Origin: DASXQK01 sp963757155
GTDB taxonomy: Bacteria; Pseudomonadota; Alphaproteobacteria; Dongiales; Dongiaceae
Assembly: GCA_963757155.1 (NCBI GenBank)
Contig: CAVWQS010000002.1
Span: 124,001-188,000 of the forward strand
Reading direction: 5' to 3'
DNA: 64,000 nucleotides
The translations under genes were made by a program, and so were the position numbers. The notes below the pieces were generated by a model. The model saw only the letters and a list, made by a program, of their open reading frames with translations. It searched no databases and was not told where the DNA came from. Positions 1 to 9,352 of the stretch are shown here, piece after piece (positions within the stretch are counted from its first letter, which is position 1; each line of letters opens with the position of its first letter).

Positions 1-864
1 CACCTGTTGCAAAGCCGGGCCGCCGGAGAGCCCCGGCACGCCGGCGACGCGATGGCCCCGGTAGTCGAAATCCAGGGCGGGCACGACGGCCGCCCGGTAG
101 CCCGCGAGATCGGCGGCGCTGAGGGCGCTGCCGGCGGATTTCAGCTCGTCCGCCAGACGGCGGGCAAGCTCGCCCTCATAGAAGTCCCGCGCCCCGGCGC
201 TGGCCAGGCGCCGCAGGGTCTGGGCCAAGGCGGGCAGCGGCAGATAATGCGGCGTGGTGCCGCTGCCCGGCAGAGGCGCCAGGCCTTCCGGCAGGAAGAG
301 CCGGCGCGCCGGCTCGAAGAGGGCGAGATCGGGGCCGGCGACGGCGATGGCCAGCGCCCCATACCAGTCCAGCAGCACCCCCTCCTCGGCGAGCGCGATG
401 GCGGGCTCCAGCAAGGCGGGCCAGGCCAGCTTGCCGAAACGCTCATGGGCGAGGCGGATGCCTTCGACATAGGTCGGCAGGGCGACGGACTCCGGACCGA
501 TCACATTGCGGTCCTGGATCACCCGCGGCCAGCCGAAGATGTCCTGATCGCCCTTCGCGCCGGGCAGCAGCTCATAGCGCGCCGGATCGAGGCCGGCCGC
601 CGCCACCAGGCCGAAATCGACCACCTGGGCCGGCCCGCCACCGGGCTGCGCCACCACCATGAAGCCGCAGCCGCCGAGCCCGCTCATCCAGGGCTCCACG
701 GCGCCCACCGCGAAGCCCGTGGCGATCGCCGCATCCACCGCATTGCCGCCGGCGGCCAGGATCGCGGCCCCCGCCGCCGCCGCGCGCCGGCTCTGGCTGG
801 CGACGATGCCGCCCCGGCCGGTGACGGCAGGCTTGCGCAGATCCCAGGGTCCGATGGTGGTCAT
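1..864 (-). CDS. Gamma-glutamyltransferase family protein, N-terminal part (runs off the window)
   Basis: This is the first 288 codons of a gamma-glutamyltransferase, an Ntn hydrolase that cleaves or transfers gamma-glutamyl groups, usually from glutathione. The frame is open from the ATG at 864 to the window edge. Residues 39-48 (GGNAVDAAIA) and the following SGLGGCGFMV stretch match the glycine-rich start of the family's large subunit, and DFYEGELARRLADEL is typical of the central part. The autocatalytic threonine and the small subunit would lie beyond base 1. No signal peptide is visible, so a cytoplasmic member is likely. It is divergent from the cyclase gene, with about 120 bp between the starts. 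Family assignment is firm; substrate is not known. Confidence 0.85.
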   Translation of the reverse strand, partial: MTTIGPWDLRKPAVTGRGGIVASQSRRAAAAGAAILAAGGNAVDAAIATGFAVGAVEPWMSGLGGCGFMVVAQPGGGPAQVVDFGLVAAAGLDPARYELLPGAKGDQDIFGWPRVIQDRNVIGPESVALPTYVEGIRLAHERFGKLAWPALLEPAIALAEEGVLLDWYGALAIAVAGPDLALFEPARRLFLPEGLAPLPGSGTTPHYLPLPALAQTLRRLASAGARDFYEGELARRLADELKSAGSALSAADLAGYRAAVVPALDFDYRGHRVAGVPGLSGGPALQQV

Positions 865-982
865 GGATGGATAGCCTCTCCGTTGCGATTTCGTCCGTTG
901 CAGCGACGGGCATCATGGAATGCAAATCCTGTGAAAATCATGAGCGACCGATAGCCGGGCTTTACTCTAGACTTCGCGCCGC

Positions 983-3194
983 ATGCGCCGCTATTTCGAT
1001 TGGCTGATCCCCCTCCTTATCCTGATGGCCGCCATCGCTTGGCGGTTCCAGGACGGACCGCTCGTCACCGAGCTGCGCAACAAGGTCTTCGACGTCTATC
1101 AGCACATCCAGCCCCGCTCCTATGACCCGAAGACGCCGGTGCGCATCCTCGCCATCGACGAGGAGAGCCTGAAGCGGATCGGGCAATGGCCCTGGCCACG
1201 GGAGACGCTCGCCCGCATCATCGATCGTCTGACCGGGGCCGGCGCGGCCGTGGCGCTCGATATCCTGCTGTCGGAGCCGGATCGGATGTCACCGGCAAGC
1301 CTGGCCCAGCAATGGAAGGATCGGCCCGAGGCCCAGGCCCTCCTGGCAGCGCTCGCCAAGCTGCCGAGCCCGGACGAGACCCTGGCCAAGGCGCTGGCTC
1401 AAGGACCGGTGGTCGTTGCGTTCTCGCTCAACCACGGAGGGCGGTGGGCGTGCACCCTTGGCGAAGGCCGGGTTCGCCATTGCAGGGGACAGCCCACTTC
1501 CCTACCTGCTGAGGCAAGGCCGGGCGACGACGTCCCTCAGGCCCTTCGAGGAGGCCGCAGCGGGCAACGGTGCCGTGACGGTACCCGCCGATACGGACGG
1601 CATCATCCGACGCGTGCCACTGATGCTGTATTTTCAGGGGCAGATCGAGCCGAGCCTGGCCGCCGAAGCCCTGCGCGTGGCCCAAGGTGCCTCCGGCTAT
1701 CGTCATCAAATCGTCGAATGCCAGCGGCGAGGAGGCCCATCAGCGGACGCAGACGGTGTCAACATATCAGGATCGGCCAGATCATCGTGCCGGTCGATGC
1801 CAACGCCAATCTGATCCTTTATGATTCCGGAGCCCGGCCCGAGCGCTTCATCCCCATCTGGAAGCTGCTCGATCCCAGCTTCGATCCTTCGCAGCTCGCG
1901 GGCAATATCGTGCTCATCGGCGGCCACGGCGGAGGGGCTCAAGGATTTCAAACCGACGCCGCTGGATCCGGCCATGGCGGGCAGTCGAGATCCACGCCCA
2001 GGTGCTCGAGCAGATCATCAACGGCCAGTATCTGCGCCGGCCCGATTGGATAGACTGGATTCGAGATCGTCAATGTCGCCCTCCTCGGCCTGGTCATGAT
2101 CGTCCTGACCCGCCGCGTCGGCGCGCTCTGGACGGCGGTGGTGGGCGGGCTGACCGTGGCCGCGGCCGTCGGCAGCTCGTGGTTCGCCTTCATCCATTAT
2201 TCGATGCTCATCAATCCCGTCTATACGGCCGCCACGGCGCTGGTGATCTATCTCACCTGCTCGCTCTTGGGCTATCTGCGCACCGAGGGCGAGCGGCGCC
2301 ATGTGCGCCGGGCCTTCAGCCAGTATCTGGCGCCCGCCATCGTCGAGCAGCTGAGCCGCAACCCCAAGCTGCTGAAGCTCGGCGGCGAGCTGCGCGAGCT
2401 GACGGTGATGTTCTCCGACATCCGCGATTTCACCAAGATCTCCGAGAAGCTCGACCCCCAGGCGCTGACACATCTGATCAACTCGATCCTGACCCCGCTG
2501 ACCGACGCGATCTACCGGCGCAAGGGCACGGTCGACAAATATATCGGCGATTGCATCATGGCCTTCTGGAACGCGCCGCTGTCCGATGCCGAACATGGGC
2601 GCAATTCGCTGCTGGCCGCACTGGGCATGCGCGAGGCCCTGGCGGAAGCCAACCGCCGCCTGGCGGCGGAAGCGGCCAAGGCGGGGCATGCCTTCTCGCC
2701 CGTGGGCGTGGGCATCGGCATCAACAGCGGGCCCTGCAGCGTCGGCAATATGGGCTCCCAGCAGCGCTTCGCCTATTCGGCCCTGGGCGACACGGTCAAT
2801 CTCGCCTCTCGCCTGGAATCCCTGACCCGCGCCTATGGCGTCGAGATCATCGTCGGCGAGGATGCCGCCGCGGGGATCACGGACATGGCGCTGCTGGAGA
2901 TCGACCGGGTCCGGGTCAAAGGGCCGGTCGAAGCCGCTCACCATCTATACCCTCCTGGGCGCCGCGCGGGACGCCGCCTTCGAGCAGCTTGCCGAGACCC
3001 AGGGCCGCTTCCTCGCCGCCTATCGCCGGCAGGACTGGTCGGCGGCCAAGACGCTGCTGGCGGATTGCGTCATGGCCGCCCCGTCGCTGGGGGCGCTGGC
3101 GGCGCTCTTCGCCGCCCGCATCGCCGAATACGAGACGCAACCGGCCAATCCCGACTGGGACGGCGTCTATACCGCCACCTCCAAGACCGGCTGA
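983..3194 (+). pseudogene. CHASE2-domain class III adenylate/guanylate cyclase, multiply frame-disrupted
   Basis: Pieced together across frames, this encodes a membrane-bound cyclase making cAMP or cGMP. It has an N-terminal membrane segment (WLIPLLILMAAIAW), a CHASE2 sensor domain (ILAIDEESLKRIGQWPWPR, then IIVPVDANANLILYD and AGNIVLIGG), about three membrane helices near 2070-2280, and a catalytic domain with VMFSDIRDFTKISE, DKYIGDCIMAFWNAP and ALGDTVNLASRLE. The cyclase domain is intact in one frame from 2096 to about 2940. I count about eight frame changes, near 1445, 1690, 1745, 1770, 1927, 1980, 2059 and 2940, most of them inside CHASE2. The sequence as written cannot make the protein. 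Protein similarity survives in every segment, so either a cluster of sequencing indels or a recent pseudogene fits. Confidence 0.8.
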
Positions 3195-3391
3195 GACGGC
3201 TTTCAGCCTTGCCAGCCGGGCCCGAGAGATGAGAAAGGAGGGGGAATGTTGTCCTCGCCGCCTCTCCCGAAACCCGCCGTCGCACGGATTGCCAAGAGCA
3301 ACCGGAGATTGAAAACCGGCAGCGGGATCGGGAAGCCGGAGTTTACGGCCGGGCGGGCCGAAGGATTTGCTGCAGGAGAGGTTGAGGGATC

Positions 3392-5874
3392 GTGACGGGA
3401 ATCGTTGCCTATGTCTTCGGCATCATCGGGCTGCTGACGCTGATCGGCTTCCTGCCGGCCTTCGCCCGGCGCATCAACCTTCCCTATACCGTGCTGCTGG
3501 CGGTGGTGGGGCTGGGCCTCGGCGGCATCATCGTGGTCGCGCGGAACTCCGCCGGGCTGGGGGCGCTGGGGGATTTCCTCCATGCCCTCGACGGCTTCTC
3601 GATCCCGGCCGAAGCCTTCCTCGCCATCTTCCTGCCCACCCTGCTGTTCGAGACCGCGCTCGCCATCGATATCCGCCGGCTGATGGAGGATGTCGCCCCG
3701 GTGCTGCTGATGGCCGTGGTGGCGGTGATCCTCTGCGCCTTCTTCGTCGGCGCCGCCCTTTCCTGGAGCTTCGCCCTCGCCTTGCCCGCGGCTTTGCTGC
3801 TGGGCTCCATCGTCGCCACCACCGATCCGATCGCCGTCGTCGGCATCTTCCGCGACCTGGGCGCGCCCAAGCGGCTGCTGCTGCTGGTCGAGGGCGAGAG
3901 CCTGTTCAACGACGCCGCCGCCATCGCCCTCTACGGCCTGCTGATCGCTTTGCTGACGGGCGAGCATGGCGAGGGCATCGTCGAGGCGATCCTCACCTTC
4001 CTCAGGGATTTCATAGGCGGCGCGATCTTCGGCTATGTCGCGGCCTGGATCGCCCTGCGGCTCGCCCGGTGGCTGCGCGGCCTGCCCGAGGCGGAGATCA
4101 CCCTCACGGTGGCGCTGGCCTATCTCGCCTATATCGTCGGCGAGCATTACGTCCATGTCTCCGGCGTGGTCGCCGTGGTCGTCGCGGCGCTGACCCTGGG
4201 CGGCATCGGGCGCACCCGCTTCACCCCCACCACCTGGCACCGGCTCGAGCATACCTGGCAGCAGCTGGGCTTCTGGGCCAATTCCCTCATCTTCCTTCTC
4301 GCCGCCATGCTGGTGCCGCGCCTGATCCAGACGGTGAGCTGGGAGGATGTGCTGATGCTGGCCGTGCTCATCCTCTCCACTCTGGTCGCCCGCTCCATCG
4401 TGGTCTTCGGCCTGATGCCGCTCCTCGGCATGGCCCGGCTGGCCGAGAGCATCGGCACGGCCTATGGGGCGGTCATCGTCTGGGGAGGCTTGCGCGGCGC
4501 GGTCTCTCTGGCGCTCGGCCTGGCCGTCGCCGAGAACCAGGCCCTGCCGGAGCAATTCCGCCATATCGTGGCGGTGCTGACCACCGGCTTCGTGCTCTTC
4601 ACCCTGCTCGTCAACGGCATCAGCCTCCGGCCGCTGGTCAAGCTCCTCGGCCTCGACAAGCTGCCGCCGGCGGAGCAAGCCTTGCGTGATCGCGCCCTCA
4701 ACCTCGCGCTCGCCCGCATCAAGGACAAGGTTTCGGAGGTCGCCGCCGCCGACCGGCTCGCCCCGCAGCCCGTGGCCGCGGCGATCGAGGAATACGACCG
4801 GCGGATCGCCGAGGCCAAGGCCGACCCCGAGATGGCGAATATCGCCCTCAGCAAATCGGATCTGGTCGCCGTGGGCTGCGCATCATGGCCAATCGCGAGG
4901 GCGAGCTGGCGCTCGACAAGCTGGAGGCGGGCATCCTGCCGCGCAGCATCGCGGATTCATTGATCCAAGGTGCGGGCCGGCTCGGCGACGCCGCCAAGGT
5001 CGGCGGGCTTGCCGGCTATGAGCAGGCGGCCAAGGCGGCCGTCGGCTTCGGCGTCGTCTTCCGCATCGCGCGCTGGCTGCACCAGCATTTCCGCATCGAG
5101 CGCCTGCTGGCCGGCGAGCTCGCCGAGCGCTTCGAGCGCCTGCTGCTCGAGCGCATGATGCTGATCGACCTCGGCAAGTTCGTCGACCATCGCCTGGAGC
5201 CGGTGCTGGGGGGCGAGACCGCCGCCACCATGCATGAGGTGCTGGGCCGGCGCGCCATCCAGGTGGAACAGGCGCTGGCGGCGCTCAGGCTGCAATATCC
5301 GGATTACGCCGAGCTGCTGGAGGGACGCTATCTCGGCCGCGTCTCGCTGCGCCTGGAGGAAGACGCCTACCGCGACATGCTCCAGGAATCGGTGGTGAGC
5401 CAGGAGATCTTCAACGATCTCGACCGGCATCTTGGCGAGCGGCGCCGGCGGCTCGAGCAGCGGCCGGGCCTCGACGTCGCCCTCAGCCCCGAGGCGCTGA
5501 TTCCCAAGGTGCCGCTCTTCGCCGATCTGGCGCCCGAGCGCCAGGCGGCCATCGCCAAGCTGCTGCGGCCGCGCCTGGCGCTGCCCGAGGAGCGGATCGT
5601 CGCCAAGGGCGAGCGGGGCGATGCCATGTATTTCATCACCTCCGGCGCCGTCAGCGTCGACGTCCCCAGCGGCGCGGTGCGGCTGGGCAGCGGCGATTTC
5701 TTCGGCGAGATCGCGCTTGTCGCCGGCCGGCCCCGCACCGCCGATGTCTGGGCGCTGGGCTATTGCAGCCTGCTCACCCTCTTCGCCGGCGATTTCTCCC
5801 GCCTGCTGTCCGAAGACGCCGAGATGAAGCGCACCATCGACGAGGTGGCGCGGCAGCGGCTGGGGGTGAGTTAG
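3392..5874 (+). CDS. Na+/H+ antiporter (CPA1/NhaP type) with C-terminal cyclic-nucleotide-binding domain; one frameshift
   Basis: This is an inner-membrane cation/proton antiporter of about 827 residues once one missing base is restored. The first 430 residues hold some twelve hydrophobic helices and family signatures (IVATTDPIAVVGIFRDLG, LVEGESLFNDAAAIALYG, WGGLRGAVSLALGLAVAENQ). A soluble region follows and ends in a cyclic-nucleotide-binding domain with GDFFGEIALVAGRPRTADV, which carries the phosphate-binding FGEIAL...RTA pattern. GTG at 3392 is the start, behind AGGAGAGG. The frame breaks near 4878, in a G run in GTGGGCTGCG; one more G gives VGLRIMANREGE and joins the halves. A cyclase gene lies 197 bp upstream, which suggests that cyclic nucleotides gate this transporter. 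Confidence 0.88.
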
Positions 5875-5913
5875 GGCTTCCCTTCTACCGCTCGAGTCAG
5901 CGCCTCCCCCCTT

Positions 5914-5945
5914 CGTCATGACCGGGCTTGTCCCGGTCATCCACG
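5914..5945. repeat. Palindromic repeat, family A
   Basis: CGTCATGACCGGG, a four-base loop, then a matching right arm ending CCGGTCATCCACG. It forms a hairpin between the antiporter stop and the GNAT gene. The core ATGxCCGG/CCGGxCAT recurs at several intergenic sites in this window. Confidence 0.75.
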
Positions 5946-6050
5946 TCGTTGTGAGCAAGTATCCTTCAGGCTGCGAGGCGCGGCCCGACGGGATGGCCGG
6001 GACTTCGCCCACGATTTCGGGTTCGGGCCAGCAAGCTTCGCTCTCTCAAC

Positions 6051-6082
6051 CGTCATGCTCGGCCTCGTGCCGAGCATCCACG
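6051..6082. repeat. Palindromic repeat, family A
   Basis: CGTCATGCTCGG and its near-complement CCGAGCATCCACG around a short loop; the arms are GCTCGG/CCGAGC. It is preceded by CTCTCTCAAC, which also flanks other copies. Confidence 0.75.
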
Positions 6083-6215
6083 CCTTCTTCGTCACGACGT
6101 CATGGTCAACGGCAACTTCCACACGCTCGCTTGACACTTTTGGCCCTCTTACGAAGATCGCCGTCGGACCGGGGCTAACCAAGCCGCTGCCGGCGCGGTG
6201 GGGTGCAAGAAGGCC

Positions 6216-6245
6216 TGGATGCTCGGCACAAGGCCGAGCATGACG
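6216..6245. repeat. Palindromic repeat, family A, inverted orientation
   Basis: TGGATGCTCGGC, loop, GCCGAGCATGACG. This is the same element as the copy at 6051 in the opposite orientation, so the two could pair with each other over about 30 bases. Confidence 0.75.
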
Positions 6246-6470
6246 TGAATAGGGGCAACCGTGGCCACTCCGTGTCAGACAACGCGCCTGCCAGCGGAGG
6301 CCCAGTCCTGATGGCACTATCCACGCTACTCGCGGTAGCCGAACCGGATAGCCCTGGGACTTTGCCCGGCCATGACGTTGAGAGAGCGGGTTTGCCGCGA
6401 AAGCGAGGAACGATGGAGGGCCGCTCCGTGACCTCCGTGCCTCCGTGGCGATTTTCTTCGCCGCAGCGCT

Positions 6471-6962
6471 CTACGATAGCCGCTTGGCGAAGATCACCTT
6501 GGCCTCGCCGGGGGCGTAGAAGTCGGGGAGCTCGGCGGCCTTGAGGTAGCCGGCGCGGTGGTAGAAGGCGCGGGTGCGGGCGTAGTCGGGGCGGCCGGAG
6601 GTGTCGGCGTAGATGGTGGCGGCGCCGGCCGCAGCGGCGCGCTGCTCGGTGGCGGCGAGGAGCCGGCGGCCGATGCCTTGGCCGTGATCCGCCGCGGCGA
6701 CGGCGATCCAATAGAGATCCCAGCTCGCAACCGTGAGCGGCGTCGGCCCGTAGCAGGTATAGCCGAGGGCGGTGCCCTCACCGGAGTCGGCGAAGAGGAA
6801 ATGATAGCCGCTGGCCTCGAGCCCGCGGTCGAGGCGCTCCTGCAGGAGCTCGACCGCGAGATCGACCTCAACTGCCGAGAAGACGCCGGAGGCCTGGGTG
6901 AGGCGGCGGACGGCGGCGAGATCGGCCGGTCCGGGCTGGTCGCGGAAAGAAAGCGCCGTCAA
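6471..6962 (-). CDS. GNAT family N-acetyltransferase
   Basis: A 163-residue protein with a single GNAT domain. DHGQGIGRRLL at residues 92-102 is the acetyl-CoA pyrophosphate-binding motif (Q/RxxGxG/A), preceded by the beta strand LYWIAVAAA and followed by the C-terminal ARTRAFYHRAGYL typical of the fold. It acetylates an unknown amine. It is the last gene of an apparent three-gene operon: the ATP-grasp gene upstream ends 9 bp before its ATG. That placement suggests it modifies the product or substrate of the two ligases. It could equally be a stand-alone self-protection enzyme. Confidence 0.85.
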   Translation of the reverse strand: MTALSFRDQPGPADLAAVRRLTQASGVFSAVEVDLAVELLQERLDRGLEASGYHFLFADSGEGTALGYTCYGPTPLTVASWDLYWIAVAAADHGQGIGRRLLAATEQRAAAAGAATIYADTSGRPDYARTRAFYHRAGYLKAAELPDFYAPGEAKVIFAKRLS

Positions 6963-6971
6963 GAAGGCCCG

Positions 6972-8051
6972 TCATCTCGCCTGTTCGAAGGCCTGGGCGG
7001 CGGCAGGAATCGAACGTGGCCGCGGTTCGGCCTGCGGCGCGGGACGCGGGCTCACCGGCAGGGCGCGATCGGCGACAATGCGGGCGACGATCGCCGGCAG
7101 GTCGAGCCCCGCTCGGGCCGCGGCGGCGGCGAAGCCCGCATCGGGCGAGAGGCAGGGGTTGATATTGACCTCCAGCACCTGGACCTCGCCGCGCTCATCG
7201 ACGCGGCAATCGACCCTGGCATAGCCGCGAAGCTCGAAGAGCCGCCAGCAGGCCTCGGCCGTCGCCGCCAGGCGCTTCAGCAGATCGCCGTCCTCGGCGC
7301 CGAAATCGAAGCGCCGCGGGGTGGCGTGAAACTCGAAGGAATGCTCGTCCCATTTGGCGGCGTAATTGACGATGCGCGGCTTGCCGGGCGGAAAACCGAC
7401 GAAGCACATCTCAGCCGGCGGCAGCAGTTCCATACCTTGCGGGCCGCCGAGCAGCGACAGATTGAACTCGCGCCCTTCCACGAAGGCCTCGACGAACCAT
7501 TCCCCGCCGAGGCGCTGGCGCCGCTGCTCCATCAGCAGCGGGAATATCGGCCGATATCGCCGGTAACGGAGCCGTCCTCCAGCCCGATGGAGGCATGCTC
7601 CCAGACCGACTTCACGATGTAAGGACCGGGAAAGCAGGGCAGCTCGCCGGCGGCCGCCCAATCGGGCGTGGCGATTCCCGCACCCCGCAAAAGCCGCTTG
7701 GCCAGCGGCTTGTTGGAGGTGACGTAGATCGCCTCCGCCCCGCTGCCCGTATAAGCGAGGCCCAGGGAGTTCGAGCAGGCTCGGCGCCAGATGGATCAGC
7801 CGGCCCTGCCCTTCCAGGGATTCGACCAGGTTGAAGACGAAGTCGGGCTTGAGGCGGGCGAGGCGCCGGCCCGCCGCGGCGAGATCGAGGCCGAGCGGCA
7901 AAGGCATCGGCCGGTAGCCCAGCGCGGCCAGCGCGGCGCCCACCGTCGCCACCTCCACCAGCACATCCTGCTCGTCCGGCGCGGCATCGGGAGCGACGGC
8001 GCCATGGAGGATCGCCACCTTGCCGCGACGGCCACGGAGATGCGCGCCCAT
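6972..8051 (-). CDS. ATP-grasp ligase, D-alanine--D-alanine ligase-like (second of a pair); two compensating frameshifts
   Basis: An ATP-grasp enzyme of about 360 residues that would join a carboxylate to an amine through an acyl phosphate. The N-terminal part (residues 1-90, with KPDFVFNLVESLEGQGRL) and the C-terminal part (VDCRVDERGEVQVLEVNINP, the Mg-ATP loop) share one frame. Between about 7555 and 7768 the family sequence (LAYTGSGAEAIYVTSNKPLA, then PGPYIVKSVWEHASIGLEDG) is in another frame, so two indels cancel. Start ATG 8051 lies 5 bp after the stop of the upstream ATP-grasp gene. The resemblance to D-Ala--D-Ala ligase is general; with a paralogue next door a role in dipeptide or specialised metabolite synthesis is more likely than cell wall synthesis. 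Confidence 0.8.
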   Translation of the reverse strand: MGAHLRGRRGKVAILHGAVAPDAAPDEQDVLVEVATVGAALAALGYRPMPLPLGLDLAAAGRRLARLKPDFVFNLVESLEGQGRLIHLAPSLLELPGPRLYGQRGGGDLRHLQQAAGQAAFAGCGNRHARLGGRRRAALLSRSLHREVGLGACLHRAGGRLRYRRYRPIFPLLMEQRRQRLGGEWFVEAFVEGREFNLSLLGGPQGMELLPPAEMCFVGFPPGKPRIVNYAAKWDEHSFEFHATPRRFDFGAEDGDLLKRLAATAEACWRLFELRGYARVDCRVDERGEVQVLEVNINPCLSPDAGFAAAAARAGLDLPAIVARIVADRALPVSPRPAPQAEPRPRSIPAAAQAFEQAR

Positions 8052-8056
8052 GATCC

Positions 8057-9073
8057 CTACTCGGCGGCGACGATCTGGGGCTGCGGCCGGCGCGAGAGCC
8101 CGGCGCGCTGCAGACCCTGGCGCAGGATGCGGCCGATCAGCTTCTCATAGGGGATGCCCGCCTGGGCCGCGAGGATCGGCAGATCCGAATGGGTGGGATG
8201 CAGCCCGGCGAGGGGATTGACCTCCATGAACTGCGGCCGGCCGGCGGCGTCGGAGCGCAGATCGACCCGGCCGGCATCGCGGCAGCCCAGCGCCCGCCAG
8301 GCGGCCAGCGCCACCGAGGCGGCGGCCTGAGCCTCCACGTCGGAAGCGAGGCGATAGAGGATTCGGCTCTCGCATTCCTCCTTGTTCAGATAGCCATAGA
8401 CATCCGCCTCGGCCCGGCCGGTGAGGAGAACCTCGAGCACGGCGATGGATTCGGCATGGCGGCCGGTGCCGATCATGCCCACGGTGAATTCGCGGCCGGG
8501 CAGGAAGGTCTCCACCAGCACGGGCTGACGGAAGCGGCCCATGAGATTGCGGCAGCTGCGCCGGAGCGCCGCCGGATTCTCCGCCCGGCTCGCGGGCGAG
8601 ACTCCCTTGCCGGTGCCCTCGGCCACCGGCTTGGCGAAGACCGGGAAGGGCAGGGTGAAGCCGTCGAGATCGGCCATGGTCTCGATCACCGCGAAGGGGG
8701 CGGTGGGAATCCCCTTGTCGCGCAGCACATGCTTGGTCAGCCCCTTATGCAGGCAAAGCGCCATGACCAGGCTGTCGGAGAAGCTGCAGGGGATGCCATA
8801 GGCCTCCAGCAGGGCCGGCACCTGGGCTTCGCGACCCGCGCCGGACAGCCCCTCGCAGATGTTGAAGACGAAATCCCAGCGCTCGCCGGCGGCGAGGCGC
8901 TGGGCCAGGCTGCGGATATGGCCGATGCGCACGGGCGCCACGCCATTGGCGGCCAGCGCCCGCTCGAGGGCATCGATGGTCTCCGGGCTGTCGAACTCCG
9001 CCGTCTCCTCCTCGCCATAGCCGGCGGCGCGATATTCCTCGCGCAGGTCATAGGTCATTCCGATGCGGAGCAT
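8057..9073 (-). CDS. ATP-grasp ligase, D-alanine--D-alanine ligase-like (first of a pair)
   Basis: Intact 338-residue ATP-grasp protein. Visible features are WDFVFNICEGLSGAGREAQ (N-terminal substrate domain), FPVFAKPVAEGTGKGVS (ATP lysine and glycine loop), VLVETFLPGREFTVGM (central grasp) and AGRVDLRSDAAGRPQFMEVN followed by PLAGLHP (magnesium ligands). This pattern is that of the Ddl group, but the length and the paired paralogue immediately downstream set it apart from the single housekeeping ddl expected near murB/ftsQ. GGAGG ends about 7 bp before the ATG. It is the first gene of an operon reading leftward (ligase, ligase, GNAT), under the structured leader at 9148-9346. Substrates are unknown. 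Confidence 0.85.
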   Translation of the reverse strand: MLRIGMTYDLREEYRAAGYGEEETAEFDSPETIDALERALAANGVAPVRIGHIRSLAQRLAAGERWDFVFNICEGLSGAGREAQVPALLEAYGIPCSFSDSLVMALCLHKGLTKHVLRDKGIPTAPFAVIETMADLDGFTLPFPVFAKPVAEGTGKGVSPASRAENPAALRRSCRNLMGRFRQPVLVETFLPGREFTVGMIGTGRHAESIAVLEVLLTGRAEADVYGYLNKEECESRILYRLASDVEAQAAASVALAAWRALGCRDAGRVDLRSDAAGRPQFMEVNPLAGLHPTHSDLPILAAQAGIPYEKLIGRILRQGLQRAGLSRRPQPQIVAAE

Positions 9074-9147
9074 GTTTGCCTCCGTGGGGAAAGACCGGTC
9101 GCGGGCAAGGGTTCCGGCGGCGCATCGCTGTTCATGAACGCGCCGAC

Positions 9148-9169
9148 AAAAAAAGCCGGCAAAGCCGGC
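9148..9169 (-). terminator. Intrinsic terminator in the leader of the ATP-grasp operon
   Basis: On the minus strand GCCGGC TTT GCCGGC (9155-9169) is followed directly by seven T (9148-9154). It is one of the most canonical intrinsic terminators in the window, and it stands upstream of the gene rather than downstream. Confidence 0.75.
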
Positions 9170-9346
9170 GGACGCAGAAGCAGCAAAGGAAAGCGGAACC
9201 TGAAACGGGACCTGACGGGTCCCTGGGCGGATCTACTGGGAGGCTCGGAATCTTCCGGAGCCAGTCGCGCAAACATGTCGGTCAGGGAGCTCCTTCGGGC
9301 TCTCCACTCATCGCGGCCTCTTCACGAGGCATCGCCGCATCAGCCG
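9148..9346 (-). promoter_or_regulatory. Structured leader with intrinsic terminator ahead of the ATP-grasp operon (possible attenuator, riboswitch or sRNA)
   Basis: Between a promoter-like sequence and the first ATP-grasp gene lies about 200 nt that can fold repeatedly on the minus strand: GGAGCTCC at 9286-9293, GCTCCGGAA/TTCCGAGC at 9244-9262, a perfect GGGACC/GGTCCC hairpin at 9207-9223, and finally a terminator hairpin with seven U. Transcription from the promoter would meet this terminator 75 nt before the start codon. That is the arrangement of an attenuator, or of a free-standing small RNA. The core GGAGAGCCCGAAGGAGC (9289-9305) recalls part of the glycine aptamer, but the rest of that aptamer is not there. 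Confidence 0.45.
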
Positions 9347-9352
9347 TCATCG

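Larger units (their letters stand above)
5875..6470. other. Gene-free stretch with dispersed palindromes
   Basis: About 600 bp with no supportable gene between the antiporter and the convergent GNAT gene. It holds three copies and one half copy of the CGTCATG...ATCCACG palindrome (listed separately). Two of them carry the same flank, CTCTCTCAAC before CGTCATG and its reverse complement after CATGACG. Short frames here read through the palindromes and have no protein-like character. Confidence 0.7.

Noticed and set aside
7..954. Long open frame on the plus strand at the left edge and dozens of similar ones elsewhere
   Set aside because: High-GC DNA keeps antisense frames open. These translations are low-complexity (Arg/Gly/His/Gln-rich) and the opposite strand carries a recognisable protein.
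4860..4890. Programmed ribosomal frameshifting in the antiporter and other broken genes
   Set aside because: Changes occur in many unrelated genes, with no slippery heptamer or downstream pseudoknot in common; indel error is simpler.
9055..9276. Possible 73-residue gene on the minus strand in the ATP-grasp leader
   Set aside because: It runs through the terminator hairpin into the ligase gene and has no protein-like composition; the region looks like leader RNA.
9289..9305. Glycine riboswitch
   Set aside because: Only GGAGAG...CCGAAGGAGC resembles it; the CTCTCAGG and GGACAG motifs and the second aptamer are missing, and the downstream genes are not glycine-cleavage genes.
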